Counted from the first letter of the stretch, positions 1 through 7,730 are shown. The stretch is 20,181 nt of DNA from Chara braunii (GCA_003427395.1 BFEA01001073.1:87950-108130), one strand, 5' to 3'. Notes: generated by a model from the sequence alone, not told the origin. Numbers and translations are program-made.

Positions 1-28
1 TTTTTTTTTTTTTTTTTTTTTTTTTTTT
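1..28. repeat. poly-T run at window edge
   Basis: An unbroken run of 28 T begins the window. It may be the poly-A tail of a minus-strand retroposed element lying to the right, but no polyadenylation signal or element body was recognised next to it. Confidence 0.9.
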
Positions 29-316
29 GCAGTCCGCGTTCCGCCCGAACGGCCGAACGCATCCCCAAGAGGTCCCGTACGTTCAGGCATTCGGGTTCGG
101 GCCGAACGCCCGTCCCGAACGCCGGTTACCCTGTATATATATAAACTCTGACGAAACAGTTTGTTGTCCTCTTCTCCCTCTCTGCCTACAGTTTACCGGG
201 CAGCTCTCTCTCTCTCTCTATATATATATATAGGTATTTAGGGCACTTTTAGGCCCAGATAGAGCTATAAACACCCTAAAGAGACGTTTTTTTTTAACTC
301 AGCCTGTTACAAACAG
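29..316. other. CGAACG-rich segment, TATA-like run and short AT repeats
   Basis: The first 100 bases repeat the word CGAACG several times and contain a perfect 7-bp stem, GTTCGGG (95-101) with CCCGAAC (114-120). A TATATATATAAA run follows near 134-145 and a CT/TA microsatellite at about 205-232. A further 7-bp inverted pair, TTTAGGG (237-243) with CCCTAAA (274-280), encloses a small element-like piece. The TATA-like run could be a promoter of a decayed LTR, but no LTR ends were found. Confidence 0.35.
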
Positions 317-575
317 TTAAACAACCAGTACTTGGCCCAGCTATTGGCCACGGGGAAAAAAAAGAGTAGAAATGTTTCGACTCGGATGAATTTGGACGCT
401 CCTGTAGTGGCCGGTACGTGTCCTAAAATTGTGGCTTGTTAACGGGCACAACTTTAGGAAGTACTGGTACTTGGCCCAGCTACTGGCCGCGGAAAAAAAA
501 TAGAGTAGAAACGTTTCTAGGCTCCTGAAGTGGCCCCTACGTTTGGCACAACTTTAGGAAGCACAGGTGGTTTAA
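317..575 (+). mobile_element. MITE-like element, copy 1, with internal duplication
   Basis: The left end reads TTAAACAACCAGTAC (317-331) and the right end GGTGGTTTAA (566-575), its near reverse complement. The body is tandemly duplicated: the phrase GTACTTGGCCCAGCTA occurs at 328 and again at 467 with a C for T change shortly after, and both halves end in CACAACTTTAGGAAG. The second unit lacks about 30 bp. A single-bodied relative lies at 12775-12946, sharing the A-rich stretch followed by GAGTAGAA and the phrase GCTCC(T/C)ATAGTGGCC or close variants. No transposase frame is present, so this is non-autonomous at best. No target-site duplication could be fixed with confidence. Confidence 0.6.
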
Positions 576-750
576 ACATGTGTCACACTCTGTCTGTACC
601 TCCTTCAGTCTCAAGGGCTGGATGAGAGCAATATCCTTTTTTATGAGCCGGAAACCGGGTGCAGCATTCCTTACAAGGAACAACCTTTATGGCATGATCC
701 GGGCACTCCGGCCAGGTTCATTCCCCTTTGATGGACTTTTTTTTCACCGT

Positions 751-1197
751 AGTGTTAGGGTCTGATCCCACTACACTGCCAATGTAGTGGTGAAAAAGTA
801 CGACGAAGATGTCAGCTACCCTGGCGGTGTGAAAAAGAGAAATCGGATCCCACAGCACAGAGTTCTTTGGTGGTCTTCCTGGACCCATGATGGGCGCCAG
901 TTCAAGGCGGACGGTTTGTGGCACGGGTTGCCCCAGGTTCACGGACCTCGGATATTCCAACCTCTACAAACGGACAAGCCAAAAATATGATAAAAAAAAA
1001 AAAAAAAAAAATTCTCCCTCTTTTCCGAGGTCGTGAAGCCCTCACAGTCTACATGAAAGTTGTAGTAACTACGTTCGCGCCCTTCGCGGAGGTGCTGCCA
1101 CGACACACCCAAACAAAACGCATGCAAAAAGTCATGGGATCTCAAAACTACACTGTACCTGGGCTGTAGTGTAGAGGTGGGATCAGACCCTTAGTAA
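751..1197. mobile_element. inverted-repeat (MITE/foldback-like) element with subterminal hairpins
   Basis: GGGTCTGATCCCAC (758-771) is the exact reverse complement of bases 1177-1190, and after a 3-nt gap the match continues with TACACT. Each end also carries its own hairpin: CCACTACA (768-775) with TGTAGTGG (783-790), and CTACACT (1148-1154) with AGTGTAG (1168-1174). The interior has a 20-nt A run (992-1011) and no convincing reading frame. Terminal inverted repeats with subterminal hairpins fit a non-autonomous DNA transposon or foldback element; the superfamily cannot be named. Confidence 0.55.
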
Positions 1198-1262
1198 ACA
1201 CATTCACTCACAGTGTTAGCCCCAGATAGCGATAGTAAACAGATCACGAGTTCAACCAGATA

Positions 1263-1702
1263 ATGAATACAACAGTGTTAGGGGCTCGCCACACCACTGT
1301 GGAAAATGCGATTTTCGGTAGTTTCTCTTCGCCACACAGGCTGTCGAAGTCGGATGGGAAGAAAATTTGTCAGTTGTCAGAGAATGCTTCTCTACACCTC
1401 CTGTCGAAAGTTGTTGAATCCCCACCCAGCCTCCTGCTACTCCGATGCTTTCGACAGTCCTCGGCTGTGCCCATTGACATCTCTTCGAAATTTGGTGAGT
1501 GGGGGTAAGGTTGGGATGGACTAATGCTTGTCGTACCCTCAGTCTTTTTCCATCTTGCTTTCACAAGTGCGTGCACTCTACAGTACTGTGTGGCTAAAAG
1601 GGGGCAAACTGTGGAATGGAGCCGGCAAATTTGTTCTGACAGCCATCAATTTTTTTTGCCTTTCTACAGTGGTGTGGCGAGGCCCTTAGGGGTTATTCAT
1701 TA
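1263..1702. mobile_element. second inverted-repeat element with nested inner stem
   Basis: Bases 1277-1302 match the reverse complement of 1664-1689 over 26 positions with only a few differences (shared core CTCGCCACACCACTGT). Pairing resumes outward with ATGAATA (1264-1270) against TATTCAT (about 1694-1700). Inside is a perfect 10-bp inverted pair, CTGTCGAAAG (1401-1410) with CTTTCGACAG (1448-1457). The two ends and those of the element at 751-1197 share a TTAGGG-like start, so the two may be related. Open frames inside are short and look non-coding. Confidence 0.6.
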
Positions 1703-2121
1703 ATTGATTATGAAAACAAACTTTAAAGTTTAAAGAAGAAAAGAAACAACAACAACAACAACAAAATCTTAGATCATCCGAGAGCATCACTGGCAGGTGC
1801 TGAAGCCTGCAATCTCAATCTGTACTTTCGTAAGTAATGGTTGTACTTTGAGTTCATAGTACTTCATACCAGATAGTACATGTGTGCATCTTTTGTGTAC
1901 TTCGTGTATCCATTTTGCACAGTCTACTTGTATGTCTCATCAACTATTCAGTAGTCTCCTTCCCGACATTTTCCCAAACTTGAAACAGATTAGAATGGCC
2001 CCTGCCAAAAAAAAAACAAAAAAAAAAAAAGAACTTCCCCTGCACAAGAATGACACGCATAAATGCACACAGCCACAAATCTAGAACGCGGTCTGCATTC
2101 AAAATGAAAATGCCCTTTTTG
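1703..2121. other. no gene recognised; A-rich spacer
   Basis: The stretch holds a short (CAA)n run near 1747-1763 and two A runs near 2007-2030. Short open frames exist on both strands but have no recognisable domain, so I make no gene call. Confidence 0.5.
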
Positions 2122-2182
2122 TGGGCGGGTGTGGGAGGGGAAGGAGGGGTGGTGGGGTGGTGGGGTGGGGGGGGTTTGGGGG
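2122..2182 (+). other. G-rich run, strong G-quadruplex potential
   Basis: About 60 bases carry at least eight separate runs of three or more G with one- to three-base gaps, on the plus strand. This meets the usual pattern for intramolecular G-quadruplex formation. No promoter or gene start was seen beside it. Confidence 0.6.
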
Positions 2183-2713
2183 CATGAAAGGGAGAGAACA
2201 TTAATGAGCTCTTCTTAGCGCCCAGGATCGACCCTATCCCTTCTCCCTCTCTCTATTTCTTTTTCTTCTTTTTTAAAGAAAACAGTCGTTTTATTAGGGC
2301 CCAGTGCCCAAGGCAGAAACACAATATCAGCAAGCTGCAAATTCAGGGGTCGCAAGGTCTCCAATCCCGCTTCCTCGGGTGGAGCCCCTCCCCTGTAGAA
2401 AAGCCACTGTCTTTGAAAAGAAACTCTACCAAATCATCAATACTTGTACTCAAAAAACACCAAAAAGCGGCACAACAAAATTGAAAATACCCAATCAATG
2501 ATGATCAGGGTTTTCTACTGATTCCCAGGGCCCAGTTATCCATCCTAACTCTAATGGACTCAATCTCACAAAAGACACCTAAACCAATTTATACTTTTGC
2601 AACGGTCTGTACTGTCTCCTCGCACTGCCCTTTTTTTTTTTTTTTTTGGGTTAAAGGTTGACGGCCTTGAGATATCATCATTAATAATAGTAATAATAAT
2701 ACTAATACTAATA
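2183..2713. other. unassigned spacer, low-complexity patches
   Basis: It contains pyrimidine-rich and poly-T patches (2630-2647) and an ATT/AAT-rich patch just before the SINE (2680-2712). The words GGGCCCAGT and CAGGGCCCAGTT recur near 2297 and 2526 but no element ends are visible. No coding region is supported. Confidence 0.45.
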
Positions 2714-3155
2714 GAGGGGCCTATCTCAGTTGGTAAGGCACCCAAGTGGCATTCAGGACGTCTTGTGTTCAATCCCCATTTGCCTCATGTACCTTCTTGG
2801 GCAAGCCTCGCGCCCCCCACCTAGAGATAAATCATTGGAACCCCCGAGCGGCATTTAGCAGACAATGCTGATGTTCGTAGGGGGAGGGGACCGGAGGGGA
2901 GGCACAGGTACTGGCCCATCGAAGAAGCTGGGTCCTGACGCGACCCCGGCTGACCCCTGGCCGGTATCTCCAACCTGCAGGTCGGGTGCAGCCCCCACAT
3001 GTTCCCTATTGGAGCCTTGAACTCAGGCTGGCTGCTACGGGGTTCCCGGGAATAGAATGATGATAATAAAAAGACCTGAATCGCCGTCCTGTCCAGATTT
3101 GACAGGTACTAATTGAATGGGCTGGGCTTATATGGGCTTAAAAGAATTAGCCTTT

Positions 3156-3213
<58 letters not shown>
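2714..3213 (+). mobile_element. tRNA-derived SINE, full-length-looking copy with poly-A tail
   Basis: The head resembles an RNA polymerase III promoter of tRNA type: an A-box-like TATCTCAGTTGGTAAGG near 2722-2738 and a B-box-like GTGTTCAATCC at 2765-2775, about 30 bases apart. A body of roughly 350 bp follows, ending after a small hairpin (CCTGTC and GACAGG near 3089-3107), and then 57 A (3157-3213). A second head lies at 6549-6650 and an inverted body at 6800-7150; both align along their length with this copy. The aminoacyl identity of the parent tRNA is not determinable from what I see, and target-site duplications are not clear. Confidence 0.75.
3157..3213. repeat. 57-nt poly-A tract
   Basis: Uninterrupted A run at the 3' end of the SINE, best read as its tail. 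Long pure runs are prone to mis-sizing in assemblies. Confidence 0.9.
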
Positions 3214-3216
<3 letters not shown>

Positions 3217-3525
3217 CTGAACTGACAGGCCCGAGGTAATTCAGGGTAATTTTATTTTGGCCATCTGATTGAAACTGGATTGGAACTTGGGTCTGTATTT
3301 TAACAGTTGGTAGCCCCATTGGCACTCGCACTCTCCTTGTCTATACTTTTCTTTTGGCAGTGTTTTACCTTCTCGTCTGCCTCTCCCCCGTGCAGACTCC
3401 TCCCTCCCTCCACTTTCTTCCTCCCCATCCCCGGCCTCCTCCTTCCTCCCTACTCCTTCCACTTCACACCCGCGCATGCATCGGCGTTGAGGAGGAGGAA
3501 AACGACGAGGAGGATGAGCAAGGAC
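3214..3525. other. unassigned, pyrimidine-rich
   Basis: The right half is CT-rich with many TCCTCC and CTTCC words. Open frames on both strands are compositionally biased (Ser/Pro/Leu-rich or Arg/Glu-rich) and are not credible genes. Confidence 0.4.
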
Positions 3526-3635
3526 GGAGGACAAGGAGGACACGGAGGACGGAAGACAAGGAGGACGGAGGACAAGGAGGACAAGGAGGACAAGGAGGAG
3601 GAGGAGGACAAGGAGGACAAGGAGGAGGAGGGAGA
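3526..3635 (+). repeat. GGACAAGGA minisatellite
   Basis: About twelve imperfect copies of a 9-bp purine-rich unit, GGACAAGGA and variants (GGAGGA, GGACGGA). Its in-frame translation is a Glu/Asp/Lys-rich repeat, which explains the long frames here; they are not evidence for a protein. Confidence 0.8.
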
Positions 3636-3759
3636 AAAAAAGTTTGGATGGTGAGAAAAAGCACCCGGCTTTGGGGGAAAAAACGAAGGACCATCGAGTT
3701 GTTCTACTAATGGGTACCTAGCTGGTTCGATGGCCTAAGTTTAGACATTCAGAAAGTCG

Positions 3760-3764
<5 letters not shown>

Positions 3765-3818
<54 letters not shown>

Positions 3819-4200
3819 AGAAGTTGGTAAATTTATTGCAAAGAACAATGGAGGGAGGCCGGGGACCTCACAAGTCGAAAGTTTCAGATCTTGTACCTTG
3901 CTTTTTTACTCGCTGCTGCTGCTGCTGCTGCTGCTATTGTGTCTTCTCCTTGCTGTTACCAATATGGACTGGGGAAGCGAGGAGGGGAAAGGGGAAAGAT
4001 GAGGGAGGGAGAGCGGCTGATCTCCCTCGTAAAATCCGAAGGAGAAAAACTAGAAAGGCGTTGAAAGAGCAAAGAAGGCATCGTACGGATGACGGAAAAG
4101 AAAAAGAAAAGAAAAAGAAAAGATAGGGAAATAAATAAATAACGATCAGAGCTGGATCCTTTTCCAGCAGTTGGAAAAGTTTAACCAGTCGTCGGCTCAA
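3765..4200 (-). mobile_element. possible retroposed transcript copy with poly-A tail (minus strand)
   Basis: A 53-nt T run (3765-3817) is, on the minus strand, a poly-A tract. Reading the minus strand, AATAAA (complement of 3832-3837) ends 14 nt before that tract, the normal spacing of a polyadenylation signal to the cleavage site. A genome-encoded poly-A at that place suggests reverse transcription of a processed mRNA or a retroelement 3' end. The upstream extent is a guess: a minus-strand frame to about 4200 is low-complexity in part and no parent gene is recognised. Confidence 0.45.
3911..3935 (+). repeat. (GCT)n trinucleotide repeat
   Basis: Eight consecutive CTG/GCT triplets, pure. It lies inside the putative minus-strand retroposed copy. 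Confidence 0.9.
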
Positions 4201-4278
4201 TTCCTTGGGCCTAGACGCAGGTTGCTGCCCATCATCCTAGTGCCGCCTCCCCATGTTCCTCTTCCTCGCCCTCTTCCT

Positions 4279-4346
4279 CTTCTTCTTCTTTCTTCTTCTT
4301 CTTCTTCTTCTTCTTCTTCTTCTTCTTCTTCTTCTTCTTCTTCTTC
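4279..4346 (+). repeat. (TTC)n microsatellite
   Basis: About 22 TTC units with a single interruption near 4290. The minus-strand poly-Glu and plus-strand poly-Ser frames here are translations of the repeat only. Confidence 0.95.
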
Positions 4347-4810
4347 ATTGCCCAGAATAACGAACCTCTTCCTTTCCTCTTCCTGTGCATTCCTCATTTT
4401 CTCTTCTCTTTATCTTTAAAGCTTCTGTTTCTCTATTGATGACATTTGTTCTCAATGTTATTCTCCTGCCCACCTGATCACCAACAATGCCGCCCGTCAG
4501 GACAGAGTGCATACAGTTTGTATGACGTAGAACGCACGGTGAGGCAAATGCCAAATGTGACAACACAGCATTGAATTTCCTCGTTGATCGACGAACACCA
4601 TGATTACGAAGGGACACCCGAAGCCTGTGGGCCCATGCATGATCATGATACACACCCGAGCACAATTACAAACGTGCGCAACCACCCACCCCCAACACAC
4701 ACACAATCACATAGACAGCCAAGTAGAGCTCCGCCTCACACGACAGCAGCGAGCGAGATGCAAAAACGAGCGTCATTCGTAAGGTGTTGGCCGGAGACAA
4801 TGTGTGCTTT
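4347..4810. other. no gene recognised
   Basis: Mixed-composition sequence with several short overlapping frames on both strands, none with a recognisable motif. It grades into CA/TG-rich sequence towards 4700-4810. Confidence 0.4.
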
Positions 4811-4832
4811 TGTGTGTGTGTGTGTGTGTGTG
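4811..4832 (+). repeat. (TG)n microsatellite, cut by adapter
   Basis: Eleven TG units stop exactly at the first base of the adapter sequence at 4833. Confidence 0.95.
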
Positions 4833-4868
4833 CTGTCTCTTATACACATCTAGATGTGTATAAGAGAC

Positions 4869-4870
<2 letters not shown>
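4833..4870. other. Nextera mate-pair junction adapter (assembly artefact)
   Basis: The 38 bases are the 19-bp Tn5 mosaic end CTGTCTCTTATACACATCT followed directly by its reverse complement. This is the known circularisation junction of Illumina Nextera mate-pair libraries. It is not native DNA. It separates a (TG)n tract from a (GA)n tract, so the two flanks were probably joined artificially. The peptide VSYTHLDVYKRQ in the minus-strand frame across it is simply the translated adapter. Confidence 0.97.

Positions 4871-4939
<69 letters not shown>
4871..4939 (+). repeat. (GA)n microsatellite
   Basis: About 34 GA units starting exactly at the adapter boundary. Confidence 0.95.
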
Positions 4940-4942
<3 letters not shown>

Positions 4943-5342
4943 AGGTGAGGGCAAGTGAGGGCAATGCACACCTTCCCCGCGTTCCGATCCGTATTAAGCG
5001 AACTCCGGAATCCGTGGCCTTGGTCCCAACCATCACGGCACAAATCCTTCCGTTGAGGCCATCCCGGCGTCGGCTGGACGGCCTCACCACTGCTGTCTTG
5101 GAAATTGCTGTGTCAGAGTCATCGCACAAGCCGAGGTGGTGACTGGCCTTGCCACATTGCCCCACCAGTCTGGGACCTTCTCTCGGTGCGGACACGTGGC
5201 GGCATCTCGGAGCAGCGAGGCTCGCAGCAGTCGAGTGTTCTGACGACAAGCTCCCTGCAACAATCCCACCACCAGCCGCGCTGCCGACCGCAGCATGACA
5301 TTGAGCGGCACGTGCGACGAGTGCCATCTGATTCTGTACCCG

Positions 5343-5345
<3 letters not shown>
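4940..5345. other. GC-richer segment between two GA repeats
   Basis: The sequence is unique-looking. It has a 7-bp stem, TGAGGCC (5054-5060) with GGCCTCA (5080-5086). A minus-strand frame is open through the whole segment and reads through both microsatellites and the adapter; its unique part has no domain I recognise. It could be a decayed coding fragment, but there is no positive evidence. Confidence 0.35.
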
Positions 5346-5396
<51 letters not shown>

Positions 5397-5484
5397 GCAG
5401 ACAGACAGACAGAGAGAGAGGGAAAGAGAGAGAGAGGTAAAGAGAAAGAGACAGAGAGGAGGAGGAGGAGGAGGAGGAGGAGGA
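5346..5484 (+). repeat. compound (GA)n / (GACA)n / (GGA)n repeat
   Basis: A pure GA run (5346-5389) passes into GACAGACAG-type units, interrupted GA, and a run of about nine GGA triplets (5457-5484). Purine-only strand asymmetry continues for about 140 bp. Confidence 0.9.
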
Positions 5485-5600
5485 GATGGCGTTGCCCACA
5501 CGGCTTTCTGGTTGCTTGGCAGCAAGGCACTCCTTGTTCTAGACGCGACAAATAAGCGCTACCGGTAGTATGGGCGGAGGTGACCTCCTCCGCGGTTCCC

Positions 5601-5674
5601 CTCCGTTCTTCCGGAGACAGTCTACGACCGGCGTATCGGCGCTCGCGTGGTGAGGCCGGCGGAAAAAGCCGCCG
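5601..5674 (+). other. two GC-rich perfect stem-loops
   Basis: CTCCG (5601-5605) pairs with CGGAG (5612-5616), and CGGCGG (5657-5662) pairs with CCGCCG (5669-5674), both with 6-nt loops. They lie just upstream of the long hairpin at 5724. Function unknown; short stems of this size also occur by chance. Confidence 0.35.
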
Positions 5675-5723
5675 AAGTGGTGGGACAAATATCCGGCGTG
5701 GGCGATAACGACCATTGCGCTAC

Positions 5724-5812
5724 CACCACTCGCCATCCGCCAACATTTTAAATGCATCTGGACAACGCGGCTGTCCAACTGCGTTCACAATGTTGCCGAA
5801 TGGCGAGTGGTG
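5724..5812. other. 89-nt long imperfect hairpin, precursor-RNA shape
   Basis: Four paired blocks nest in order: a perfect 13-bp arm (5724-5736 with 5800-5812), CAACATT with AATGTTG (5741-5747, 5789-5795), AATGC with GCGTT (5751-5755, 5781-5785, one G-U pair), and TGGACA with TGTCCA (5759-5764, 5772-5777), around a 7-nt loop. All three internal loops are symmetrical (4x4, 3x3, 3x3). That is 31 pairs in 89 nt, the size and shape of a small-RNA precursor or of a short foldback repeat. Because of the symmetry both strands encode similar peptides, for example NILNASGQ and NIVNAVGQ. Expression is unknown. Confidence 0.55.
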
Positions 5813-6041
5813 CAACAGGCCCTCTTGCATTGCCAGGATGGACGCCCCCAGCTCACGCCGAAACGGACTCAGGACATGTACTCGCAGTCCACTGATGTCT
5901 ACTAATAATTACTGTCAGGTGCATCCATCCAGAACGGCCGTATTCGGGGTCAGATACTTCCAGGAAACATCACATCTTGTGTGAATATTCGCGCGGGGTG
6001 AATGTGCGCTTCCCTCCACAAACAAGAGGCTAACACCCTCC

Positions 6042-6170
6042 CTCCACTAGACAACGCACCACATGCATTTGGACACCACGGGGACCAGGTACGTTCAACC
6101 TTTTGAACTCGTTGGAATGCACGTGAATGCTGAAAGCGTCCACGTGCATGTAGAGTGATGTGTAGTGGAG
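6042..6170. other. 129-nt nested imperfect hairpin
   Basis: CTCCACTA (6042-6049) pairs exactly with TAGTGGAG (6163-6170). Inside, two 3-bp helices are followed by a 14-position arm (6061-6074 with 6138-6151) with one mismatch and one G-U pair. The loop region holds a further perfect stem, GTTCAA (6093-6098) with TTGAAC (6103-6108). It lies 230 bp from the hairpin at 5724-5812. It could be a structured RNA precursor or a decayed inverted-repeat element. Confidence 0.45.
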
Positions 6171-6499
6171 AAGAAACACCCGCAGGGAGCCTCATGGATC
6201 TCTTCCACGTGGCCAGTGACGCCTTGATAGAGGAACAGAAAGCTGGAAAAGTTTTTCAAAAAGAAAAAAAAGAAAAAAAGCTGGAAAAGTCTCGGATAAC
6301 GCCCGGATCAGACCAGGTCGTTCTTGGCTTTGGGAAAAGTGATTGACGGCCTCGCTCCACTGCACAACATTCTCAACGTATCAAGACGCTGTTGTGGTCC
6401 CGGTACATTCAAAATGATCATGAATCCAAATGAAATTTGTCCAAACCATAGTTCCAGTGCATGTTGAACATTGAGTAATCAAAAGGGAAGATTGCTTTT

Positions 6500-6501
<2 letters not shown>
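6171..6501. other. no gene recognised
   Basis: Contains a short direct repeat of GCTGGAAAAGT (6242 and 6280) around an A-rich patch. No coding region or element ends are seen. It leads into the poly-A tract at 6502. Confidence 0.4.

Positions 6502-6534
<33 letters not shown>
6502..6534. repeat. 33-nt poly-A tract
   Basis: Pure A run directly before the SINE head at 6549; possibly the tail of a plus-strand retroposed element to its left, although no AATAAA lies at the expected distance. Confidence 0.85.
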
Positions 6535-6536
<2 letters not shown>

Positions 6537-6548
6537 AAATCACTAAGC

Positions 6549-6650
6549 CCGGGAGCTTAGCTCAGGTGGTAAGGCATGAAAGTTGCATTCAGGAGGGCGT
6601 GGGGTAAATGGCCATTTGTCCCACGTACGTGCCTGGGCAAGCTTGGTGTT
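6549..6650 (+). mobile_element. SINE head, copy 2 (tRNA-like promoter part)
   Basis: The start carries an A-box-like TAGCTCAGGTGGTAAGGC (6558-6575), closer to the tRNA consensus than copy 1. The following bases align with the head of the SINE at 2714, through GCATTCAGGA and CTGGGCAAGC. The B box is degraded to GGGGTAAATGG. The copy then switches to a T-rich stretch and to a different repeat, so it is truncated or rearranged. Confidence 0.65.
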
Positions 6651-6689
6651 CTTTTTTCATTTTTATTTTTTTCTTTCTTTTCGCCCGAA

Positions 6690-6800
6690 ATGGTGCTACG
6701 GGTGCTGATAGGAGCAGGCACCGCTAGCATACCAGGGGAGTCTCCATCTATTGGTGGGGAGCAGCACCTGCTGGAAATCGGGTCCAGCGTCCCTGAACAC
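6690..6800 (+). repeat. dispersed repeat R3, plus copy
   Basis: About 110 bp match the reverse complement of 13064-13168, with long shared words such as CTCCATCTATTGGTGGGGAG. Both copies keep an open frame in the same phase that contains the peptide PSIGGEQHLL. Three of the four differences in the best-aligned 3' half are synonymous third-position changes. It may be a remnant of a coding region of a mobile element; the family is not recognised. Confidence 0.6.
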
Positions 6801-7150
6801 TTTTTTTTTTTCTTCCTTTCTTTGAAGCCCAACCAATTCAATTACCTGTCAAATCTGGACAGGACGGCCTTTCAGGCCTTTTTTATTGTCATTTTATTGT
6901 CATTTTAGTATTACGGGAACCCCGGAGCAGCCACATCCGTGCTCAAGCCTCCAACGAGGGAACATGCGGGAGCTGCACCCACCAGCAGGTGCGATACCTG
7001 CTACAGCAGGTGGGCTATACCGGCCAGGGGTCAGCCGGTAGCATCAGGACCGAGCTTCTTCGATGGGCCAGTCACTGTGCCTCCCCTCCGGTCCCCTCCC
7101 CCTATGAACATCAGCAGTCTCTGCTCAATGCCACTCGGGGGGACCAACGG
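6800..7150 (-). mobile_element. SINE body, copy 3 (minus strand)
   Basis: The reverse complement aligns with the body of the SINE at 2840-3130 over about 300 bp, including the terminal hairpin CCTGTCCAGATTTGACAGG and the phrase GGCCCATCGAAGAAGCT. The T-rich run at 6800-6822 is then its poly-A-like tail. A local insertion contains AGCAGGT (6984 region) repeated in both orientations. The tRNA-like head is missing, so it is truncated at the 5' end. Confidence 0.7.
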
Positions 7151-7706
7151 CATATCTCTAGGTTTTGGATTTCCTGAGTTGTAGCTTTGACAAAATTGAC
7201 AGAATTAGGCTGCAAAGCATTTCTACTGAGATCAGAGATCGACGTACAGGATTACACTGTAGCTTCGCACCCAGCTAACTTGATTGCCTACATGACTGTA
7301 CTTATGATTGAACCTCCAATCTACCAATTCTCAGCACATGCAGGCAAGCACACCCCCAATTCCCCTACCTCCACCCTCAGGAACCCGATGTAGTGATGTG
7401 CGCTTTGAGCTGGTGGTGTCGTGTTGTATGCCTTCGGGGCCCTTTCCCATCGGTAGGTGCCCTCTGTTTTGCATCAGTCTCTGGCTGTATCTGTTCTCCT
7501 GTGTGGCTCCTGTGTGGCTCAAATGTCGAGAGCTGTTGCTTGTGACTCCTCCCCGCGGAGCTTCAGACTCCTTATGTTCTTCACCCTTCTTCATCCTGCA
7601 GATGTTCCAAGTTAGGCCGGGCAGGGATTAACCAGGAAAGGCAGGAGATCTTGTGCAGCATCAGGGAAGGGTGAGGGGTGATGAAGGGATTAAAGGCAGC
7701 CTGATC
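7151..7706. other. no gene recognised
   Basis: Short frames on both strands lack motifs. A small direct repeat, CTGTGTGGCTC, occurs twice at about 7499-7520. It becomes G-rich on the plus strand after 7660. Confidence 0.4.
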
Positions 7707-7730
7707 GGGAGGGGGTTGGGAGGGGGCGGG
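7707..7730 (+). other. G-quadruplex motif
   Basis: Five G runs of three to five bases with 1-2 nt gaps. If the LINE fragment beyond 7939 has a 3' untranslated region it would include this site on its minus strand (C-rich). Confidence 0.5.

Noticed and set aside
237-280. TTTAGGG as an Arabidopsis-type telomere unit
   Set aside because: Only a single unit and its inverted partner are present, with no tandem telomeric array.
2714-2790. A functional tRNA gene
   Set aside because: A and B box-like words exist but no cloverleaf closes, and the sequence continues as a SINE with poly-A and other copies.
3307-3710. Two overlapping plus-strand frames over 110 codons
   Set aside because: Their C-terminal halves only translate the GGACAAGGA minisatellite and their N-terminal halves are CT-rich; no domain or conserved motif.
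4773-5525. 250-codon minus-strand open frame
   Set aside because: It runs through two GA microsatellites and the sequencing adapter; long Ser-Leu repeats and the peptide VSYTHLDVYKRQ are translations of repeat and adapter.
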